From Pseudazoarcus sp963975885 (GTDB taxonomy: Bacteria > Pseudomonadota > Gammaproteobacteria > Burkholderiales > Rhodocyclaceae): 64,000 nucleotides of DNA. Location: contig CAXBIS010000010.1 in assembly GCA_963975885.1 (NCBI GenBank), positions 62,001-126,000 of the forward strand, in the 5' to 3' direction. The notes below the pieces were generated by a model. It was not told the DNA's origin. It searched no databases and worked only from the letters and a program-made list of their open reading frames with translations. Below, piece after piece: positions 16,481-25,326 of the stretch. Positions within the stretch are counted from its first letter, which is position 1. The number at the start of each line of letters is the position of its first letter. The position numbers and the translations under genes are program-made.

Positions 16481-18418
16481 CTACGGCGATGGCTGCCCAA
16501 GTATGCGCGCACCGAAATCCATGCGGCGACCAAGCAGTTCGCTGCCTTCGCTCGACAGGTGGGCCCCGTCGCGGTAGATGAATGTGTCGTCGATTGCCGC
16601 GCGGCACACCTCGTCTGCGCACACGCCTTGGTGCAACCACACCACTCGCGCATGTTCTGCCACGCGCACCAGAAAGGCGTTGGCCGCGGCGTTGCGGCTC
16701 ACATCGTCATCGGCCGCCACGTCACAGACCGAGGTCGAGTCGTTGGCCAGCGTCGCGGCAACCAGGCAGCGGCCGATGTCGCGACCATCGGCAGGCGGAT
16801 GCGAGAAGACGACCGGCTCGGCACCGCTCGCGCGGATGCGCTCCAGCGTGGCGACGAATCGTTCGAACGCCCCGTCCTCGCCCGGCACCACGCGACCGTC
16901 CTCGAGCAGCACCGGCTCGGCGCCGATGTGGCGCGCGAAGCTCGCGCTCAGGACCACATGACGCACGCCGCTGTCGGCGAGCCAGCCCAGCGCACCGGCG
17001 TTGTGGGCCATGCAATCGCGCGCCTCGTCCTCGGCCGAGCCGCGATCGATCGGAGCCTGGCCGAGAATGGGGGCGCACTCGGACGAGGTGAATTGCGCCA
17101 GTCCGCGTCCCGGCCAGCTCGCCAGCAGGCCCTGCGCCAGGTGCATCGCGAACGAATCGCCCCACAGCATCAGATCGGGCGCGTCCGAGCTGCGGCATCC
17201 GGAATCGTGTCCGTCGCGCCCCGAGCAGCCGCGCTGCAGGCCGAAGTTGGTGTCGATGCGCGCCTCCAGCCGCTGCAGCTCGGCCACCGTGTGCGTACGC
17301 CAGAAGCTGCCCCCGGTCAGTTGCCCGATCACGCCGAACAGCACGAAAAACAGCGACCCGATCAGCGCCAGGCGCACCACGGTGGCGCGACCGATGCGAT
17401 CGCGGCGTCGGAAGGGCGTTTCGATCAGACGCCAGCTCGCCCACGCCAGCACCAGACTGGCCGCAGACAGCAGGCCCATCAGCCAGGCCTCGGGCTCTCC
17501 CAGGCTACGGTGGCGCGCGAAGGCGAACAGTGGCTGGTGCCACAGATAGGCGCTATAACTGATCAGGCCAACGCCCACCAGCGCTCGGCAACCCAGCACG
17601 GAGGCCACGAGCGAGCCCTCGCGCGCAAAGATCACGACCAGCGCCGTACCCAACACGGGTGCGAGCGCATTGATGCCCGGAAACGGTGTGCGCGCATCCA
17701 AGGCAAATACCGACCACACGATCAGCGCCAGCCCCGCGAAGCCAGCCACCGAGGCCAGGCGCGCATCGCCGCGCGGCGTCCCGAACACATGCATGTACCA
17801 GGCGATCAACGCGCCGACCAGCAACTCCCACGCGCGCGCATGAATCAGGAAGAAGGCCGCCTCCGCCCCATGGCGCACGCTCCATTGCGACAGCGCCAAC
17901 CCGGCCACCACCAGCCCTGCCAGCAACCAGCCCATGTATCCACGGGCCAGACGCCATGCGGCAAGCAACAACAACGGGAACAGCACATAGAACTGCTCCT
18001 CGACCGCCAGGCTCCAGGTGTGGAGCAACGGCCTGTACTCGGCGGCGGTCTCGAAGTATCCGCTCTGCGCCCAGAACAGGAAGTTCGACACGAACAGCGC
18101 CACAGCCGCGACACTGGCGGAGAAATCCGCCATATCGCCCGGCAGCAGCCACACCCAAGCCAGCGGAATGCACGCGGCGACAACCACGAACAGTGCCGGC
18201 AGGATGCGCCGTGCGCGCCGCTCATAGAAGTGCGCGAGCGAGAAACGCCCCGTGCGCAGGTCCTCAAGGAGAATCGAGGTGATCAGATAGCCGCTGATCA
18301 CGAAGAACACGTCCACCCCGATAAAACCGCCCGCGAACGCCGGCGCACCGGCGTGGAAGGCGATCACGGGCAATACCGCGAGCGCGCGCAGGCCGTCGAT
18401 TTCGGGGCGGTAGTTCAT
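16481..18418 (-). CDS. OafA/YrhL-type acyltransferase with C-terminal SGNH domain
   Basis: 645 residues. The N-terminal acyltransferase-3 domain starts NYRPEIDGLRALAVLPVIAF and has about ten membrane segments, with the conserved RRARRILP and WSLAVEEQFYVLFP. The C-terminal ~250 residues form a periplasmic SGNH-hydrolase-like domain: WGDSFAMHLAQGL gives the Ser, and DGAHLSSEGSELL near the end gives the Asp/His pair. Such proteins O-acetylate O-antigen, core or exopolysaccharide in the periplasm. ATG 18418 is preferred, matching the usual MNYRPEIDGLR start; a TTG three codons earlier also exists. It follows the sulfotransferase gene after 20 bases. Confidence 0.88.
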   Translation of the reverse strand: MNYRPEIDGLRALAVLPVIAFHAGAPAFAGGFIGVDVFFVISGYLITSILLEDLRTGRFSLAHFYERRARRILPALFVVVAACIPLAWVWLLPGDMADFSASVAAVALFVSNFLFWAQSGYFETAAEYRPLLHTWSLAVEEQFYVLFPLLLLAAWRLARGYMGWLLAGLVVAGLALSQWSVRHGAEAAFFLIHARAWELLVGALIAWYMHVFGTPRGDARLASVAGFAGLALIVWSVFALDARTPFPGINALAPVLGTALVVIFAREGSLVASVLGCRALVGVGLISYSAYLWHQPLFAFARHRSLGEPEAWLMGLLSAASLVLAWASWRLIETPFRRRDRIGRATVVRLALIGSLFFVLFGVIGQLTGGSFWRTHTVAELQRLEARIDTNFGLQRGCSGRDGHDSGCRSSDAPDLMLWGDSFAMHLAQGLLASWPGRGLAQFTSSECAPILGQAPIDRGSAEDEARDCMAHNAGALGWLADSGVRHVVLSASFARHIGAEPVLLEDGRVVPGEDGAFERFVATLERIRASGAEPVVFSHPPADGRDIGRCLVAATLANDSTSVCDVAADDDVSRNAAANAFLVRVAEHARVVWLHQGVCADEVCRAAIDDTFIYRDGAHLSSEGSELLGRRMDFGARILGQPSP

Positions 18419-18438
18419 CCAGAGCAATCAGCAGCGAA

Positions 18439-19149
18439 TCAAGCCGACACCCCGGCATCGAGGACGAGGAGCGGCGCGAACTCGGTGCTCTTGAGTACCG
18501 CAACCACTTCGTCGAAATTACGCACTGCTGTGCGCAGAGGGACGGTTCGCGCACGCAGGGTCGGTGTCGACAACGGCACGACCGGAACGCCCAGGAAGTC
18601 CTGGATGTACGGCACATCGGGATCGCCCAGACACGCTTCGTAGCTGGCCACGGTGCGCGACCACCCCGCAGTGAGTTCGAACATCAAAGCATCCAGGCGT
18701 CGGAACGCGCGCATCGTCGCGAGCATGTCCTTGATATCGATTTCCAGCTCCTGAATCTCATACCGACGTGTCGACGACCATTCGTTGTTGATCTGGGCCA
18801 GGCGCATCGATACATACATTGCGAGCTTGTCCTTGCGGTAGAGCACCACACATCGCGTCCCGAGCCTGAACAGCTCCCGGGCCAGACCGGGGTCGCGTTC
18901 AACGCAATAGATTGGCAATTTGAAACCGAACAGCGGCTTGGACGATTGCGCGCGCGCATTACGGACGCGATCGAACACGAATTCCAGTGCCTTCTCCGGC
19001 TCGCCCGGAGAAATCGCCTGCGAGCCGACCAGTTCCCCGGCACTGCGAACGCCTGGATGCGAATCCAGCAGCGTCGCCAGAAAGGTCGAGCCGGAACGCC
19101 CGGGAGTCAGCACCACGAAATCCGGAATGTGGGGAGCAAGGACTTGCAT
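18439..19149 (-). CDS. sulfotransferase-family protein
   Basis: 236 residues. The PAPS 5'-phosphosulfate loop is LTPGRSGSTFLATLLDSHPG near the N-terminus. A conserved VVLYRKDKLAMYVSMRLAQ follows at the position of the 3'-phosphate-binding strand and helix. It is likely to sulfate a carbohydrate. ATG 19149 has GGAG seven bases upstream and is preferred to a start 16 codons earlier. It lies between the exosortase H operon and the acyltransferase on the same strand, so it may act on the same surface product. Confidence 0.78.
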   Translation of the reverse strand: MQVLAPHIPDFVVLTPGRSGSTFLATLLDSHPGVRSAGELVGSQAISPGEPEKALEFVFDRVRNARAQSSKPLFGFKLPIYCVERDPGLARELFRLGTRCVVLYRKDKLAMYVSMRLAQINNEWSSTRRYEIQELEIDIKDMLATMRAFRRLDALMFELTAGWSRTVASYEACLGDPDVPYIQDFLGVPVVPLSTPTLRARTVPLRTAVRNFDEVVAVLKSTEFAPLLVLDAGVSA

Positions 19150-19241
19150 GAACGACTCCGATGGCGGATCAAGGTCTTCGAACGAGCGTACGGACACGCC
19201 CGACTAGACCCCGGACGATGCAGTGTGCGGCCGCGGCGCAC

Positions 19242-19853
19242 TCATCGGCGACTGCGAGTCGCGCCGTCGAGCGCCGCGTCGAACATCACCATGCCGATGA
19301 AGCGCCGCTCGAAGAGGAGCCACAGCATCACCGGCGCGAGCGTGGGCAACACCAGATAGCCAAGCTGATAGGCGACCCCGAAGAGGTCGACCTGAAACGG
19401 TGTGAAACCCGTGATCGGCGTCGAGAACCGCGCGTGATGGGCCCCGATCTGAATGAGAAAGTCGAAGACCACACCCCAGGCCTGCAGCGGCCACATCGCC
19501 AGCGCGCCGGCAGGGAGCTTCCACCAGATGCCGTGCGCGCGCGAAGCGAGCAGCAGCGCCAGCAGCATCGGCAGGCCATAGCAGTACATCAACACGTTGG
19601 TGTCGACCAGCAGTTCGGCCGCACGCCCGCTCGGATGCGGCACCTGCACGGTGGTCAGCAGCGTCTGCTCGGTACCGGCCAGTTCCGTGCCATACACCCA
19701 CACCGAAAACCAGAACAGCATCGCGCGCTCGACCAGCCACGCGACCGGCGCCACCACCCAGTCCCGCGCCCAGAACCACAAGGCCAGCGCCGGCACCAGC
19801 CACAGAATGGCCCGAACGAAGAACCCGCCGACGACGCTAAGCCCGCGCTGCAC
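19242..19853 (-). CDS. exosortase H-associated membrane protein
   Basis: 203 residues from GTG 19853, which has GGAG seven bases upstream and overlaps the xrtH end by 17 bases; a TTG start at 19889 is possible. It has about four hydrophobic segments with a periplasmic stretch between the first and second. Its position directly after an exosortase H gene matches the accessory membrane protein that accompanies XrtH in other proteobacteria. Its role is unknown; perhaps it assists substrate handling in the inner membrane. Confidence 0.7.
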   Translation of the reverse strand: MQRGLSVVGGFFVRAILWLVPALALWFWARDWVVAPVAWLVERAMLFWFSVWVYGTELAGTEQTLLTTVQVPHPSGRAAELLVDTNVLMYCYGLPMLLALLLASRAHGIWWKLPAGALAMWPLQAWGVVFDFLIQIGAHHARFSTPITGFTPFQVDLFGVAYQLGYLVLPTLAPVMLWLLFERRFIGMVMFDAALDGATRSRR

Positions 19854-20355
19854 CGTCGAACTCCACGATGTCACTGGTATTGCGTGCAACGTAACGAATC
19901 CACAGCAGCCACACGACCAGCACGTCGATCATGATCAGCACCTGCCACAGGTACAGGTGGGCGAACTCGAACCATTCCTGATTCCAGTCCGCCAGATAGA
20001 ACAGCGTGATCACGCGCAACACGTTCACCGCCTGGATCGCGACGAAGCCGATCAGGATGCCGGCGATCTTCATGCGCCACGGTGCCGGATAGGCCAGCAC
20101 GCCGGCGGTCAGGATGATGCAGGCCTCGATGCCGTTGCAGCCGGCTTCGATCGACACCCCCACACCGGTACCCGCGTGCTGCAGGATCTTGCCGTAACTG
20201 ATCACCTGCGGGTCAAACAGGCTCACCAGCCAGGCGCTGATGGCAGCCAGCGTCGAGGTCCACGGCACGACCACGGCCTTCTGCACCGGCGGCGTGAGTT
20301 CCGCGACGAACATCGCTACGAGCAGCACCATGAAGACCGCGAAGAACCGGAACAT
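19837..20355 (-). CDS. xrtH: exosortase H, membrane cysteine transpeptidase
   Basis: 172 residues, inner membrane. The three exosortase active-site elements are present: Cys in EAGCNGIEACI, Arg in NVLRVITLFYL and His in EFAHLYLWQVL. The short length and motif context fit exosortase H rather than EpsB-type exosortases. By family knowledge XrtH recognises a C-terminal IPTLxxWG-type sorting signal, cleaves after translocation and links the protein to an envelope component. No protein with that signal was seen in this window, so substrates must be elsewhere. It begins three bases after the DUF2304 gene. Confidence 0.85.
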   Translation of the reverse strand: MFRFFAVFMVLLVAMFVAELTPPVQKAVVVPWTSTLAAISAWLVSLFDPQVISYGKILQHAGTGVGVSIEAGCNGIEACIILTAGVLAYPAPWRMKIAGILIGFVAIQAVNVLRVITLFYLADWNQEWFEFAHLYLWQVLIMIDVLVVWLLWIRYVARNTSDIVEFDGAARA

Positions 20356-20358
20356 GCG

Positions 20359-20730
20359 TTAACCCTCTTTCCCTTCAGGCAACGCGGCCCGGTTCTCGGC
20401 CTCGATCAGGCGGGCTTCGAGCACCGCCATGCGCTGGTTGAGTGTGCGCAGATCACGTTCCAGCCGCGTGTTTTCGCTGTCGATGTGCAAAGCTTTGACG
20501 GTGAGTACGATAACTGCTGCGAGCAGCAGAAATGCCGGCGAATACGAGATTCCGAACCAGTCGCCGACTCGATCGATCAGCCGCGGCCAGGCTCCGAGTA
20601 TGCCGGCGGCCAATGCCACGCCAAACCAGAACAGCCCGTGCGACGTGTGCATGTAGTCACGGCGCAGCATATACAGGATCAGCACGGCCAGCCCGATGCC
20701 GAGCGTGGCGGTGAATAATTCGAGACTCAT
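20359..20730 (-). CDS. DUF2304 membrane protein
   Basis: 123 residues. Three hydrophobic segments are followed by a charged coiled-coil tail with heptad-like Leu/Ala spacing. The pattern LYMLRRDYMHTSHGLFWFGV is typical of DUF2304, a family often next to polyprenyl-phosphate glycosyltransferases and suspected to help flip or position lipid-linked sugars. ATG 20730 is chosen by family length; the frame runs 71 codons further without family features. First gene of the xrtH operon. Confidence 0.75.
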   Translation of the reverse strand: MSLELFTATLGIGLAVLILYMLRRDYMHTSHGLFWFGVALAAGILGAWPRLIDRVGDWFGISYSPAFLLLAAVIVLTVKALHIDSENTRLERDLRTLNQRMAVLEARLIEAENRAALPEGKEG

Positions 20731-21192
20731 CGTTCGTCCGGTTCCGATCGGGCGGTGCCCCCGTAGGGCAGCCGACAATCCGCGCATGATACCTGCTTGG
20801 AGCGCTGCGTCGCCGCGTCGGCTTTCGCTGCGCTCGTGCCGGCCAACTCTTTCCCCGATCCGCTGGATCACGGCGGCAAGTCGCGCAGAGCCGAAGACGA
20901 GTGCGGCACCCTGGCCTGCCAAATACGCCACACTGTTGCGCACACGGCACTCGTTCGCCCGTAGCCATGCGGCGCGAACCAGCGTATATCTTGAGCCGTT
21001 GCGAACTGACGTGGCTACTGCGGGTGTCTTTGAACGAGGACGCCGGACGGTGTCGAGGTGTCCCGGTGCCTGCTCAGCGCTCCCGCCTGAAACGGCCCAT
21101 CATGCCCGTCGATGGACGTGCGCGATGTTGACGCGGTTCGGCGACAATACACATCGCCTTATTGAACGCCCCCTGCGGCCTGCCTTCAAGCC
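20731..21192. other. intergenic stretch between divergent xrtH and GT4 operons
   Basis: 462 bases with no gene I can support. On the minus strand the DUF2304 frame stays open for 71 codons, with low-complexity Arg/Gly-rich sequence and no ribosome site. The stretch should contain the promoters of both divergent operons, but I see no convincing -35/-10 pair. Confidence 0.4.
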
Positions 21193-22389
21193 ATGATTCA
21201 TCTCGTGCGTCGCTATTTCGAGTTTGCCCGCGAAAGTGGTCACGTCAGCGCCGCGCGCACCGCCGGCAGATGGTTGCAGCATGCATGGGCAAGGCACCGG
21301 CGCTCCATCGCAACCGGTGCCTTGCTGTCGCGGCGTTCGCGGTCGCGCGCAGCTACTGCACCAGCCCCACCCGGCCCGCTGCGCGTGCTGATTCTGTGTC
21401 ACGACTACCCGCAGCTGTCGGAAAGCTACATCCACGCCGAGATCCGCTGGATGCTGCTGCAAGGCGTGGCCATCGAGGTGTTCGTCACGCGCCCGCCGCT
21501 TGCCCCTGGCGAGGCCATGGTCCCGATCCACAAGGGCAGCCTCGAAGACTGTGTCGCGAGCTTCCATCCCGACATCATCCATGTCCATTGGTTGTCCAAG
21601 GCATGGGACTATGCCGACCAACTGAACCGCTTCGACCTTCCGGTGACCATCCGTTGCCACGGATTCGATCATTCAGAGTCGCTCATGCAGCGCCTGCTTC
21701 GCTTCGAATGGATCAAACGTCTCTACCTGCTTCCCGGGCTGGAATCCATTCCGCATACCGGGAGCCGTTTTGCCTCACAGGCCGCTACCGTGGATACCTC
21801 GCGCTACTACCCTCAGAACGATCGGGACCCTCGCCTCGTACTGCGCGCCGGCGCCTGCCTGCCCACCAAGGATCTGGAACTGTTCGTCGACGTCGCTGCG
21901 ATGCGCACCGAATACCGCTTCGTGCTGGCGCTGGCGACGAATCACGCCGGCGCCAAGATCGCGCGGAGCATTTGCGCGCATAACGAAGCCCTCGGCGCTC
22001 CCGTGAATATCCGCTTCGACGTCCCATATGACGAAATGGGTCGACTGATGCGCCAGGCGAGCGTCTATCTGCATACCTTCGGTTATCGGCAGCCCTTCGG
22101 CCAGCCGATCTCCATCGCCGAAGCCATGGCATGCGGCACCATTGTGCTGCTGCGCGACTCCGAACGCGCACGCGCCTACGCCGGCGATGCCGGCCTGTAC
22201 TACCGGGATGCCGCCGACGCCTCCGCACGGCTGCTCGAGTTACTCGAACTCGATGTGGCCAGCGTGGCCGATCTTCGGGAAAGAGGCGTTGAACGGGCCC
22301 GCCTGCAGCATCTGGACGACGTCACCATGCCCGCCCTGCTCGCCGACTGGAGAACGCTGTGCGCCCGACCACTGGAGGCCACGGCGTGA
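21193..22389 (+). CDS. glycosyltransferase family 4
   Basis: 398 residues, GT-B fold. After a basic N-terminal ~60 residues comes LRVLILCHDYPQLSESYIHAE, a common N-domain start, then IRCHGFDHSES. The C-domain has the donor-binding GQPISIAEAMACGTIVLLRD with the conserved E-x-M. Soluble or membrane-peripheral, cytoplasmic. The acceptor is unknown. It is followed after 25 bases by the ABC exporter gene, suggesting it builds the glycolipid that the exporter moves. Confidence 0.82.
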   Translation: MIHLVRRYFEFARESGHVSAARTAGRWLQHAWARHRRSIATGALLSRRSRSRAATAPAPPGPLRVLILCHDYPQLSESYIHAEIRWMLLQGVAIEVFVTRPPLAPGEAMVPIHKGSLEDCVASFHPDIIHVHWLSKAWDYADQLNRFDLPVTIRCHGFDHSESLMQRLLRFEWIKRLYLLPGLESIPHTGSRFASQAATVDTSRYYPQNDRDPRLVLRAGACLPTKDLELFVDVAAMRTEYRFVLALATNHAGAKIARSICAHNEALGAPVNIRFDVPYDEMGRLMRQASVYLHTFGYRQPFGQPISIAEAMACGTIVLLRDSERARAYAGDAGLYYRDAADASARLLELLELDVASVADLRERGVERARLQHLDDVTMPALLADWRTLCARPLEATA

Positions 22390-22414
22390 CCGGGGGGCCG
22401 CGAGTCGCCCCCCG

Positions 22415-24148
22415 ATGACATGGCCGATCTCGATGTTTGCGGTCGGGTGGCGTGACATACGACATCTGGCCACGATCACTTTCCGCTTTCTCGACGCTGG
22501 CCAGAAGCGTCGATTCTGGCTTGTATCCGTCTGGGCCGGGCTGTTCTCGCTGCTCGAAATGATGGTCGCCGCGATGGTGATTCCATACGTCCAATGCCTG
22601 GGCGGCGAATGCAGCCCCCACGTGGTGCGCATCGCGGCCTCCACGGGGCTCGGCGAGATCGCGTTTCTCACCGCGACGCTGTTCGGCATGATCACCCTCA
22701 AGCTGGCCGTCGAGGCAGGACTGGCCTGGCGCACCACAGGGCTGGCGCAGGACGTGCAGCGCAGCACCGTCATGCGTCTGCTCTCCGCCTACATGCACCT
22801 GGGGTGGAAAACCTTCCATTCGCGCAACCGCGCTCATTACTACCGGCGCTGCGCGACCACGGCGGTCGACGCCGCAGCCACGTGCCAGAAGGTCATGGCG
22901 ATCGTCTCGTCGACGCTTGTCATCGCGCTGCTCACCGCGCTCATGATCTGGCAGAACCCGCCGGTCGCGCTATCCCTGATCGCGGGTTTCGCGCTGGTCA
23001 ACATGATCACCCAGCACCTCATCTCGGCCGCGCAGAAAGGCGCTGCCCACGATCGCGAGAACGCGCTGCAGCGCTGGAACACCGGCATGGCGGAGGCATT
23101 TGCATCGTTCCGGGAGATCCGCACCTACGGCACCGAAAAGCTGTTTCTGAAGCACGTTTCGGACGCGACCAGGCACCTCGCCACGACCAATCGTGTGCTC
23201 GGCTTCCTCCCTGTGATGCCGCGGCTGGTCATGGATTTCGGGGTACTCGCCGTGCTGTTGTCCGTCGTGACGCTGTGGATCTATCTGGAACGGCCGATCG
23301 GCGGTCTGCTGCCACACCTCGTTTTCTACGCGGTGGTCGCGCGCACGCTACTGCCGGCAATGATGATCCTCGGCAAGAACCGCGCAGAGGCCCGGGCATC
23401 TGCGCTGAATATCGAACTCGTACTCCAGGAACTCGACGACGCCGACCAGGCCCGAGTCGAACGAATCGGCGTACCGGTGACGCCATCGGATACGCCATGC
23501 TTTCTGCTCGACGACGTCAGTTTCCGCCACACCCCGGATGCGGCACCGCTGCTCGATCACGTCTCTGCAAGCTTTCCGCACCCGTCCTGGACCGCCATCA
23601 CAGGGCCATCCGGTGCGGGCAAGTCCACGCTGCTCGAACTCCTGTGCGGCATCCATGAGCCGGATGCCGGCGAGATCGTTCACGCATGGCCGGTGCGCGA
23701 AGGAAGCCCCGCGCCGCGCGTCGCCTACCTGCCACAGCACGTCGCACTGCTGGACGCCAGTGTCGCCGACAACATCGTGTTCGGCTTCGATGCCGGCGAC
23801 CGCATGCGCATCGGCGAAGCGCTGAGTCTGGCTTGTCTGGACCATGTCGTCCAGAACCTGCCCGACGGTATCGACAGCCCCGCCGGCGCGGACGGCGTGA
23901 GTCTCTCCGGTGGCCAGCGCCAACGTCTGGCGATCGCGCGCGCGCTGTACCGTGCCCCCGATCTTCTCCTGCTCGACGAAGCCACCTCAGGCCTCGACCG
24001 CGAAACCGAGGCCCGACTGTTCGACAACTTGCGCGTCCAGCGACCGCAGATGAGCGTCATCGTCATCTCGCATCGCGCTGAAACGCTGTCCATTTTCGAT
24101 CGCCGCTATGATCTGGACTCCGGCACGCTCAATGAAATCCTCGCCTAG
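22415..24148 (+). CDS. ABC exporter / lipid-linked oligosaccharide flippase (PglK-like)
   Basis: 577 residues. The N-terminal ~330 residues hold the transmembrane domain, with hydrophobic segments near residues 30-55, 75-95, 160-200 and 265-310. The C-terminal ATPase has Walker A GPSGAGKST, signature SLSGGQRQRLAIA and Walker B LLLLDEATSGLD. It is unlike MsbA in sequence, and its place between a GT4 and the HprK-like/PqqD genes suggests export of a glycolipid or of a modified peptide. ATG 22415 is used; ATG 22433 is equally possible. Confidence 0.8.
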   Translation: MTWPISMFAVGWRDIRHLATITFRFLDAGQKRRFWLVSVWAGLFSLLEMMVAAMVIPYVQCLGGECSPHVVRIAASTGLGEIAFLTATLFGMITLKLAVEAGLAWRTTGLAQDVQRSTVMRLLSAYMHLGWKTFHSRNRAHYYRRCATTAVDAAATCQKVMAIVSSTLVIALLTALMIWQNPPVALSLIAGFALVNMITQHLISAAQKGAAHDRENALQRWNTGMAEAFASFREIRTYGTEKLFLKHVSDATRHLATTNRVLGFLPVMPRLVMDFGVLAVLLSVVTLWIYLERPIGGLLPHLVFYAVVARTLLPAMMILGKNRAEARASALNIELVLQELDDADQARVERIGVPVTPSDTPCFLLDDVSFRHTPDAAPLLDHVSASFPHPSWTAITGPSGAGKSTLLELLCGIHEPDAGEIVHAWPVREGSPAPRVAYLPQHVALLDASVADNIVFGFDAGDRMRIGEALSLACLDHVVQNLPDGIDSPAGADGVSLSGGQRQRLAIARALYRAPDLLLLDEATSGLDRETEARLFDNLRVQRPQMSVIVISHRAETLSIFDRRYDLDSGTLNEILA

Positions 24149-24306
24149 GACCTGTCACCAATGACAACGCACGGGCGAGCAACGCAGGATCATACGGCGT
24201 TACAATTCGTCACGAACGGCCATCAAGGTCACCGGCACCTTCACCCGCCGTACCGGGACTGCAGACTCGTATCTGGACGCAGGCTTGGACGCATCCTTGC
24301 TCGCGT

Positions 24307-25326
24307 ATGCTCGAATCTCTCCGATCCGCCTACTTGAAGACCGCAGAGTCTGAGTCCATCCGCATCGTCACTCTTGGCTCCGCCAACGTGAGGATGCGCT
24401 GCTCCAGCCCTGAATTATTGAATCACCTGGGGCCATCACTTGCCCGGCTGGCCCTGCCCGCCATCCCGGAGCAGCCCCCAGATTTCACTGTTCATCTCTG
24501 GAGCGGTCCGGAGTATTCACCGATTCCCGCGTCGCTGCGTGAGGAGTTCAGTCGTCATCCAGACAAGGCAACCGTGATCAATCACGCGGGGCTGCACATC
24601 CAATTCAACCCGCAGGGATGCATCTATTCGGTCGTCGATTGCGAGGCCCGCGAAGCCTTCTACCATGTCGAGGATTCTGGCCGCCTGCCGGATTACGAAG
24701 TGTGCACGCCCTTGCGCATGATCTTCAACTGGATCTGCACCACGCTCGGATTGTTGTTCGTTCATGCAGCGGCGATAGGAAACTGCGGTCGCGGCGCCCT
24801 GATCGTCGGCCAAAGCGGCGCTGGCAAGTCGACCACCGCCCTGACCTGCTTTACCCGCGGACTGGAGATGGTCGGCGACGACTATGTCGCCCTCGAGAAT
24901 GGAGACGAAATCGTCGCCCACACCATCTTCGGCGCATGCAAGCTGACCTCACACGGGCTCGACCGGCTTCCCCAGCTTCGCCCCTCGCAGATCGAAACGA
25001 ACCGCACCGGCGACAAGCATGTCGTGATCCCGAGCGACGATGTCGGCACCTTCGCGACGTCGCTTCGCATTATCGCCATCGTGCGCCCGACCGTCGTCCA
25101 TGCGGAGCGCTCCACCTTCGAAAAGTCTTCACGCATCTCGATGCTCACCGAGTTTGCCGGCAGCACCATCCTTCAGATGCCAGGCACCGGCAAGGCCATG
25201 TTGAACTCATTGTCGGCGACCTGTCGCAGGCTACCCGCCTATCGCCTCAAGCTGAGCGATGACGCCGACGAGATCGCGCGCAGTATTGGCGACTTCCTGG
25301 CAACGCTGGAAGGGGCTCATGGATGA
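24307..25326 (+). CDS. HPr-kinase-like serine kinase (HprK-related)
   Basis: 339 residues. The second half resembles the C-terminal catalytic domain of HPr kinase: P-loop GALIVGQSGAGKSTTAL (about residues 161-177) and downstream EMVGDDYVALE with the paired Asp. The N-terminal ~150 residues are not an HPr-kinase N-domain. HprK-related kinases of this kind sit with PqqD-like proteins and nucleotidyltransferases in exosortase and exopolysaccharide loci, and in lasso-peptide-like clusters; their substrate is mostly unknown. ATGA overlap joins it to the nucleotidyltransferase gene. The upstream 158-base gap could hold a promoter. Confidence 0.78.
   Translation: MLESLRSAYLKTAESESIRIVTLGSANVRMRCSSPELLNHLGPSLARLALPAIPEQPPDFTVHLWSGPEYSPIPASLREEFSRHPDKATVINHAGLHIQFNPQGCIYSVVDCEAREAFYHVEDSGRLPDYEVCTPLRMIFNWICTTLGLLFVHAAAIGNCGRGALIVGQSGAGKSTTALTCFTRGLEMVGDDYVALENGDEIVAHTIFGACKLTSHGLDRLPQLRPSQIETNRTGDKHVVIPSDDVGTFATSLRIIAIVRPTVVHAERSTFEKSSRISMLTEFAGSTILQMPGTGKAMLNSLSATCRRLPAYRLKLSDDADEIARSIGDFLATLEGAHG

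Noticed and set aside
14517..16577. 686-residue plus-strand frame opposite the carbamoyltransferase gene
   Set aside because: Shadow frame; the minus strand encodes a full NodU-family protein.
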